Shown one piece after another: positions 6,838 through 11,826 of a stretch of DNA of 13,434 bases. Each line of letters starts with the position of its first letter. Position 1 is the first letter of the stretch. The stretch is from Lawsonibacter sp900766145. GTDB lineage: Bacteria > Bacillota > Clostridia > Oscillospirales > Oscillospiraceae. The translations under genes were made by a program, and so were the position numbers. The stretch lies in NCBI RefSeq assembly GCF_030372275.1, contig NZ_JAUDDJ010000041.1, one strand, 5' to 3'. A model generated the notes under the pieces. It saw only the letters and a program-made list of their open reading frames with translations. It was not told the origin of the DNA and did not search any database.

Positions 6838-6874
6838 TGGAATTATTGTGATTGATAAACCCCAGGACTGGACT
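6830..6874 (+). repeat. Direct repeat copy 2 (start of true truB)
   Basis: This is the partner of 6658-6702, located at the 5' end of the complete truB gene. It uses mainly A/T-ending codons (CCT, AAT, ATT, ATT, AAA, ACT), unlike the rest of truB, which strongly prefers G/C third positions. Low GC at this point would keep the initiation region unstructured, right after a GC-rich hairpin. Confidence 0.9.
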
Positions 6875-7702
6875 AGCATGGACGTGTGTGCTAAGCTGCG
6901 GGGGCTGTTCCACGAAAAGCGGATCGGCCACGCCGGGACTCTGGACCCCATGGCCACCGGCGTACTGCCGGTGTTTGTGGGCCGGGCCACCCGGGCGGTG
7001 GAGTTTGCCAGCGAGGGAGATAAGGAGTACCTGGCCGGCCTGCGGCTGGGCACCGTCACCGACACCCAAGACACCTCCGGCCGGGTGCTGGAGGAGCACC
7101 CCGTCTCGGTGACTGGGGAAGAATTGGAGGCGGCGCTGGCCCCCTTCCGGGGCGAAATTCAGCAGCTGCCCCCCATGTACTCCGCCATTAAAGTGAACGG
7201 GAAGAAGCTCTACGAGCTGGCCCGAAAGGGCCGTGAGGTGGAGCGCAAGCCCCGGGCCATCACCATCCACTCCCTGGAGGTGGAGGGCCAGGAGAGTGCT
7301 ACCGATTTTCTCATCCGGGTGCGCTGTTCCAAGGGCACCTATGTGCGCACCCTGTGCCACGACATTGGCCAGGCCCTTGGCTGCGGCGGGACCATGTACT
7401 CCCTGCGGCGGACCATGGCGGCCGGGTTTACCCTGGAGGACGCCCTGCCTTTGGAGCAGGTACTCCAATCGGAGGATGCCGCATCTCTGCTGCTGGGGGT
7501 GGACGCCTACTTTGCCGGCCGCCCTGTGCTGATTCTGAAGCCTCCGGCAGAGAAGAAGGTGCGCAACGGCATGACCCTGGTGCTGCCCGACGCGCCCCCT
7601 GCCGGAGAGTACCGGGTATACAGTGAGGCGGGAGAGTTTCTGGCTCTGAGCCGGGTTTCTCAGGGGAAACTTATCACCATCAAGAGCTTTTTCCAGGTTT
7701 GA
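6830..7702 (+). CDS. truB: tRNA pseudouridine(55) synthase TruB
   Basis: TruB converts U55 of the tRNA T-loop to pseudouridine and helps tRNA folding. The 290-residue protein has the usual length. Motif I GIIVIDKPQDWTS lies at 4-16 and the catalytic motif GHAGTLDPMATGVL at 33-46, with the nucleophile Asp39. GDKEYLAGLRLGTVTDTQD (about 64-82), the RCSKGTYVRTLCHDIG motif (about 165-180) and a short C-terminal PUA-like part (about 235-290) follow. The frame extends upstream to 6794, but ATG 6830 gives the true TruB N-terminus. Its AAAGGGGG site lies in the hairpin described separately. A copy of the first 15 codons sits 172 bases upstream. ribF follows after 22 bases. Confidence 0.96.
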   Translation: MPNGIIVIDKPQDWTSMDVCAKLRGLFHEKRIGHAGTLDPMATGVLPVFVGRATRAVEFASEGDKEYLAGLRLGTVTDTQDTSGRVLEEHPVSVTGEELEAALAPFRGEIQQLPPMYSAIKVNGKKLYELARKGREVERKPRAITIHSLEVEGQESATDFLIRVRCSKGTYVRTLCHDIGQALGCGGTMYSLRRTMAAGFTLEDALPLEQVLQSEDAASLLLGVDAYFAGRPVLILKPPAEKKVRNGMTLVLPDAPPAGEYRVYSEAGEFLALSRVSQGKLITIKSFFQV

Positions 7703-7724
7703 GGGAAATAAGGAGAGGATACTT

Positions 7725-8636
7725 TTGAGCAATATCAGACGGGTGATCGCCCTGGGCTTTTTTGACGGGGTACACAAGGGCCATGGGGCCCTGCTGTCCG
7801 CCGTTACGCGCCGGGCCAAGGAACTGGACGCGGCGGCCTGCGCCTTCACCTTTGACCGCAGTCCCACCGCCGCCATCACCGGACAGGTGGTGCCTCTGCT
7901 CAGCTCGGTGGAAGACCGGGTGTGGCTGATGCGCAGCTGTTATGGCATCCAGGAGGTCATCGTGTCCAGCTTTGACGGCATGATGCGCATGGACTGGCAG
8001 GACTTTATTACGGAGTACCTGGTCAAGCAGCTCAATGTGGTCCATGTGGTGGCCGGGCATGACTTCCACTTCGGCTATATGGGCAAGGGCAATCCCCAGC
8101 GCCTTAAGGAGACCTGCGAGAAGCTGGGTGTGGGCTGCGACATCATTGGCAAGGTGGAGCAGGAGGGCATCACCATCTCCTCCACCTATATCCGCACCCT
8201 GGTCGCCCAGGGGGAGATGGAGCGGGCGGTGGACTTTTTGGGCCACCCCCACGTGCTCACAAACCGGGTGACCCACGGCAAGAAGATCGGCAGCTCCTCC
8301 CTGGGATTCCCCACGGTGAATCTGCGTATCCCCTCCCCGGTGATCGTCCCCGCCTTCGGCGTCTACGCCACCCGGGTAGTGGTAGACGGAGAGAGCCACA
8401 TGGCGGTGACCAACGTGGGTGTGCGGCCCACGGTGTCCGATAACGACGGACGGGTGACGGTGGAAGGGTTTATCCTGGACTTTTCCGGGGACCTGTACGG
8501 CAAGGAGCTGCGCATGGAGTTTTACCGCTACCTCCGGGGAGAGCGGAAGTTCCCCTCCCTCCAGGCCCTGGCCGAGGAGATCGGCCGCAACGCCCAGCAG
8601 ACCCGGGACTTTTTTGCCGCCCATCCCCAGATGTAA
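7725..8636 (+). CDS. ribF: Bifunctional riboflavin kinase / FAD synthetase RibF
   Basis: RibF phosphorylates riboflavin to FMN and adenylates FMN to FAD. The 303-residue protein has the N-terminal nucleotidyltransferase domain with GFFDGVHKGHG (11-21, HxGH-type site) and a later TYIRTLV that closes this domain. The riboflavin-kinase barrel carries HGKKIGSSSLGFPTVN (about 183-198), VTNVGVRPTV and FSGDLYGKELRMEFYRYLR. The N-terminus is slightly short against some relatives. The start is TTG 7725, with AAGGAGAGG (7710-7718) six bases upstream; no in-frame ATG or GTG precedes it. There is no room for an FMN riboswitch, because only 22 bases separate it from truB. Confidence 0.95.
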   Translation: MSNIRRVIALGFFDGVHKGHGALLSAVTRRAKELDAAACAFTFDRSPTAAITGQVVPLLSSVEDRVWLMRSCYGIQEVIVSSFDGMMRMDWQDFITEYLVKQLNVVHVVAGHDFHFGYMGKGNPQRLKETCEKLGVGCDIIGKVEQEGITISSTYIRTLVAQGEMERAVDFLGHPHVLTNRVTHGKKIGSSSLGFPTVNLRIPSPVIVPAFGVYATRVVVDGESHMAVTNVGVRPTVSDNDGRVTVEGFILDFSGDLYGKELRMEFYRYLRGERKFPSLQALAEEIGRNAQQTRDFFAAHPQM

Positions 8637-8648
8637 GGAGGGGCTGCC

Positions 8649-9998
8649 ATGCAAGGAGAAACTATGCGCTACAACCGGATGCATCTGTTTTTCTGGCTGT
8701 ATGCTGCTGTACTGGCCCTGGCGGCCGTCCTGTTTTCTTCGCCGGAGGAGATTTTGACGGGGCTTCGTACCATCGTATGTACCGAGGACTCCCTGATCAC
8801 CGACTATGTGCTCATTGCCGGCCCCGGAGCTGCGCTGATGAACTCCGCCCTGGTCACCGGAATCTCCATTGTGCTTTTAAAGCTGTCCCGGGAGCCCTTT
8901 AACGGCTTTTCCCTGGTGGTAATCGGGCTGATGTCGGGTTTCTCTCTGTTCGGGAAAAACTTTGTAAACATCTGGCCCATTCTGCTGGGTACCTGGCTGT
9001 ATGCCAAGAGCCGTCGGGAACACTTTGGCAAGTATATTTCCGTAGGACTGCTGGCCACCGCTCTGGCCCCTGCGGTGAGCTACATTGCGCTGGATAACGG
9101 CTGGGGCAACCCGGTGGCGGGTCTAATCACCGGCGTGATCATTGGCTTTATCATGCCGCCCCTGTCCGCCTATACATACAAGATTCAAAATGGCATGAAC
9201 CTGTATAACGTGGGCTTTGCCTGCGGATTGGTGGCCTTTTTGCTGGTGCCCCTCATTAGCTCCATGGGGGCCACTCCCACCACCCAGTACCACTGGGCGG
9301 AGGGGTATGACCTGCCCTTCGGCGCGGCTCTGGGGACACTGTGTGTCATTTTGATTCTGGCGGGCCTGTTTGCGTCGGGAAAGCCCGTCTTGTCTGTCTG
9401 GGCGGGATACCGTCGGCTGCTGACCACCAGCGGCCGGGCCCCCAGCGACTATCTGCGTATGTTTGGAGCGGGACCTGTGCTGGTGAACATGGGAGTCAAC
9501 GGCCTGATCGGCATGGCCTTCGTGCTGGGTGGCGGCGGTGAGCTGAACGGCCCCACCGTAGGTGGAATCCTTACCATCATGGGCTTTTCTGCCTTTGGCA
9601 AGCATGTGTTCAATATCGCGCCGGTGATGGCCGGGGTATTTTTGGGCAGCCTGGTGATGCACTGGGAGCTCAACAATCCATCCGTGCAGCTGGCCTGTCT
9701 GTTCTGTACCACCCTGGCCCCCATTTCGGGCTACTTCGGCTGGCCCTACGGTGTTCTGGCTGGCTTTATCCACTCCTCCGTGGTGCTGTATACCGGCAGC
9801 CCCGTGGCGGGGATGAACCTGTACAACAACGGTTTTTCCGGCGGCCTGGTGGCTACGGTGCTCTATCCGGTGATCATTGCCGTATTCCAGCACCGCAAAC
9901 CCACCCTGGTGGATCAGGACTACTTTGATCCCATGGAGCATGACGAGCCGGTGACGCCTCCGCCTGCCCATCAGATCACAGAGGAAAAAGAAGTATAA
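8649..9998 (+). CDS. Polytopic membrane protein, DUF1576-type, internal duplication
   Basis: A 449-residue membrane protein with about 10-12 hydrophobic segments and a short polar C-terminal tail (about 413-449). Two homologous halves are visible. Residues 95-112 (SGFSLFGKNFVNIWPILL) match 312-328 (GFSAFGKHVFNIAPVMA). Residues 181-201, with GMNLYNVGFACGLVAFLLVPL, match 388-408, with GMNLYNNGFSGGLVATVLYPV. ALAP and TLAP precede the loop in each half. I recognise it as probably DUF1576, a family without assigned function; a two-fold repeat is common in channels and secondary transporters. ATG 8649 has AAGGAGGGG at 8635-8643; an ATG at 8664 is an alternative. It lies 12 bases after ribF and is cotranscribed, but a link to flavins is only a guess. 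Confidence 0.75.
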   Translation: MQGETMRYNRMHLFFWLYAAVLALAAVLFSSPEEILTGLRTIVCTEDSLITDYVLIAGPGAALMNSALVTGISIVLLKLSREPFNGFSLVVIGLMSGFSLFGKNFVNIWPILLGTWLYAKSRREHFGKYISVGLLATALAPAVSYIALDNGWGNPVAGLITGVIIGFIMPPLSAYTYKIQNGMNLYNVGFACGLVAFLLVPLISSMGATPTTQYHWAEGYDLPFGAALGTLCVILILAGLFASGKPVLSVWAGYRRLLTTSGRAPSDYLRMFGAGPVLVNMGVNGLIGMAFVLGGGGELNGPTVGGILTIMGFSAFGKHVFNIAPVMAGVFLGSLVMHWELNNPSVQLACLFCTTLAPISGYFGWPYGVLAGFIHSSVVLYTGSPVAGMNLYNNGFSGGLVATVLYPVIIAVFQHRKPTLVDQDYFDPMEHDEPVTPPPAHQITEEKEV

Positions 9999-10036
9999 AA
10001 AACTGGAGCACTTACCACAGAGTGCTCCAGTTTTTT
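9997..10036. terminator. Bidirectional intrinsic terminator
   Basis: AAAAAACTGGAGCACT (9997-10012) and AGTGCTCCAGTTTTTT (10021-10036) form a perfect 16-bp inverted repeat around an 8-base loop. On each strand the stem ends in a T6 run, so it serves both the + operon and the - strand acetyltransferase gene. The stop codon of each convergent gene overlaps the outer A/T arm. Confidence 0.93.
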
Positions 10037-10601
10037 AGTTCCATTTTTCCAAAATGCTTTGCACCAGTTCTAGGGAGAGCTGAGGAAAGGGAGTAATGGG
10101 GACAGGGTCCAGATCGTAGGGAGCGATGGCCTTTTCAAAGGTCTGCACATCCCGCCAGGCTCCGTCCACATAGCCGGTATTGCGGCAGATGCCTGCATCC
10201 CGAAAGCCCATCGTGCGGTGGAGCCCCTCGCTTTTTGCGTTGGGGACGGTGACGATGCCGTACACCGTGCGCACCCCCTGGATGGCCAGCAGCTCCATCA
10301 AAGCCCCATACAGCTTCCGGCCCATGCCGTGGGAGGTGTGGCCCTGGGCCACGTAGACGGACAGCTCGGCCCCCCACTGATAGGCGGCCCGCTCCTTGAA
10401 TCGATGGGCATAGGCGTAGCCCACGGGGACGCCGTTCTCTTCCCAAATCAAATAGGGGTAGCCCTCCAGAGTATGGGTGATCCGGTCCTGAAACTCCTGG
10501 GGTGAGGGGAGCTGATACTCAAAGGTAATAGGGGTATGAATGTACTGCCCGTAGATGCCGACCAGAGCGGAGGCGTCTTGGGGCGTAGCCAGTCGCAGCA
10601 T
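10035..10601 (-). CDS. GNAT N-acetyltransferase, phosphinothricin acetyltransferase-like
   Basis: A 188-residue GNAT-fold enzyme that should transfer acetyl from acetyl-CoA to an amino group. It has the PAT/MnaT family layout: LRLATPQDASALVGIYGQY near 2-20, TPITFEY (about 23-29), YPYLIWEENGVPVGYAYA (about 48-65), SVYV, and the acetyl-CoA loop HGMGRKLYGALMELL. IVTVPNAKSEGLHRTMGF and DGAWRDVQTFEKAI follow. Relatives act on methionine sulfoximine/sulfone or phosphinothricin, or are unassigned; the real substrate is unknown. I chose ATG 10601 because AAGGAGGG lies seven bases upstream; an extension to 10664 would overlap the preceding gene. A possible promoter of its own lies at 10627-10655. Confidence 0.88.
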   Translation of the reverse strand: MLRLATPQDASALVGIYGQYIHTPITFEYQLPSPQEFQDRITHTLEGYPYLIWEENGVPVGYAYAHRFKERAAYQWGAELSVYVAQGHTSHGMGRKLYGALMELLAIQGVRTVYGIVTVPNAKSEGLHRTMGFRDAGICRNTGYVDGAWRDVQTFEKAIAPYDLDPVPITPFPQLSLELVQSILEKWN

Positions 10602-10626
10602 AGGGAATCCCTCCTTGTTCCAGGAG

Positions 10627-10655
10627 AGTATACCATCTTTTTGGGTCAGCGTAAA
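10627..10655 (-). promoter_or_regulatory. Possible promoter of the GNAT gene
   Basis: On the - strand, TTTACG (10655-10650) and TATACT (10632-10627) are 17 bases apart, with TGG just before the -10 (extended -10). The -35 lies inside the 3' end of the glycosyltransferase gene. It would start RNA near 10620, about 20 bases ahead of the start codon. Confidence 0.45.
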
Positions 10656-11734
10656 GCTTCGCACATTTCTTCCAGCAGCTTCACATTACCCTGGAGCCGC
10701 TCATCCTGGGGTTCCAGGGCCAGAGCAGTCCGGGCGGCCTCCAGGGCCAGCTGAGGCCGGTTTGTGTGGTAGTAGGCCTGGCACCTTAGGTCATAGGGCA
10801 GTGCTCCCCAGGCGCGGGCCTCGCAGATGTAGGTACGGGGGCGCTCCCGAATGGCAAGGGCTTTTTGGGTAAAGTAGAGTACCCCGTCCCACTCCTGCTG
10901 AGTATAGAGCAATAGGGCCAGTTCCACCAGAGGCTCCCGCAGGTGGGGGGCCTGGACGACTGCGCGCAGATACCAGTAAAGGGCCTCCTCGGGTTCGCCC
11001 TTGTGCTCATAGGACTGGGCAATAAACCGCATAGAGGCCGCCCGCTCATCTGCCCAAGTGGCGCTGGGCATGGCCAGGTGCTGTTTGAGGGTGTGGATGC
11101 AGTCGTCCCACCGGCCACGAAACAGGTATTCCCGGCCCAGGTAGTGGACGCTGCGGTCGTCCTGGGGCGTCTCCGCCACTGCCAGCTCCAGAAGGGGCAG
11201 GTACTGGGCACGGGATTTTTCCGGATCGGGGTGGTGGTCCAGCTGGATACCCTCGGCCGGAACCTTTAGGCCCGGCTGCCCAGGGCCTACCCACTCCAGC
11301 ACCTCGTGTACCGGGTGGACCCACCGGTAGCCGTGGCGGGCATGGATCTTTTCATACCAGAAGACCACTCCCTCGCCCCCGTCGGGGCGAAAGCTCCAGG
11401 TGTAGCGGTAGGTGGCCTGGGTGGTGCCGGGGACCCAGGCGGCCTCCAGGGCGTTTCGCCAGCCGGGATGGAATACCTCGTCCAGATCGGTGCAGACACA
11501 GATATCCGCGTCCGGGTCCACCAACTCCAGCGAACGGTTACGGGCCACATCAAAACGCCAGGGACGGATAGTCTCCACCGTTACCTGGGCCCCCAGTGCC
11601 CGGAGCTGCTCCACCGTGCTGTCGGTGGAACCGGTGTCCAACACCACAATCTGGTCGGCCTCAGACATGGACTTCATCCAGCGGGATACAAATTGAGCTT
11701 CATTTTTGCAGATGGCATAGACAACGATCTTCAT
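10646..11734 (-). CDS. Family 2 glycosyltransferase with TPR-like C-terminal half
   Basis: A 362-residue protein. Residues 1-180 form a GT-A glycosyltransferase: MKIVVYAICKNEAQFVSRWM (1-20), DQIVVLDTGSTDST (27-40), ARNRSLELV, and the metal/sugar-nucleotide motif TDLDEVF (82-88, D83 and D85), then HPVHEVLEW. Residues 190-360 are helical and TPR-like: HYLGREYLFRGRWDDCI, ALYWYLRAVVQAPHLREPL and ALEAARTALALEPQDERL. There is no signal peptide or membrane segment, so it should act in the cytoplasm. ATG 11734 has AGGAGG six bases upstream. It follows a collagen-like gene on the same strand, as SgtA does with BclA3 in Clostridioides difficile, so the likely acceptor is Thr in the collagen-like triplets (inference). 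The sugar donor cannot be told. Confidence 0.87.
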   Translation of the reverse strand: MKIVVYAICKNEAQFVSRWMKSMSEADQIVVLDTGSTDSTVEQLRALGAQVTVETIRPWRFDVARNRSLELVDPDADICVCTDLDEVFHPGWRNALEAAWVPGTTQATYRYTWSFRPDGGEGVVFWYEKIHARHGYRWVHPVHEVLEWVGPGQPGLKVPAEGIQLDHHPDPEKSRAQYLPLLELAVAETPQDDRSVHYLGREYLFRGRWDDCIHTLKQHLAMPSATWADERAASMRFIAQSYEHKGEPEEALYWYLRAVVQAPHLREPLVELALLLYTQQEWDGVLYFTQKALAIRERPRTYICEARAWGALPYDLRCQAYYHTNRPQLALEAARTALALEPQDERLQGNVKLLEEMCEALR

Positions 11735-11777
11735 AGTTGTGCCTCCTGTTACAGCAGTTGTGCCGGGAGATGAAAGA

Positions 11778-11803
11778 GGGAGCGGAGCCTGGGCTCCGCT
11801 CCC
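11778..11803 (-). terminator. Hairpin after the collagen-like gene
   Basis: GGGAGCGGAGCC (11778-11789) and GGCTCCGCTCCC (11792-11803) form a perfect 12-bp stem. On the - strand it is followed by TCTTTCATCT, a broken U-tract, so termination may be partial. It lies 24 bases past the collagen-like stop and 44 bases before the glycosyltransferase start. No convincing promoter is visible between them, so read-through may feed the glycosyltransferase. Confidence 0.65.
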
Positions 11804-11826
11804 TGAGCAGTGGCAGGGCGCTTCGG

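Noticed and set aside
7703..7724. FMN riboswitch ahead of ribF
   Set aside because: Only 22 bases separate truB and ribF, far too short, and none of the conserved riboswitch sequence is present.
10135..10446. Second - strand frame inside the GNAT gene
   Set aside because: It is the shifted frame of the GNAT gene, with no ribosome binding site and no family motifs.
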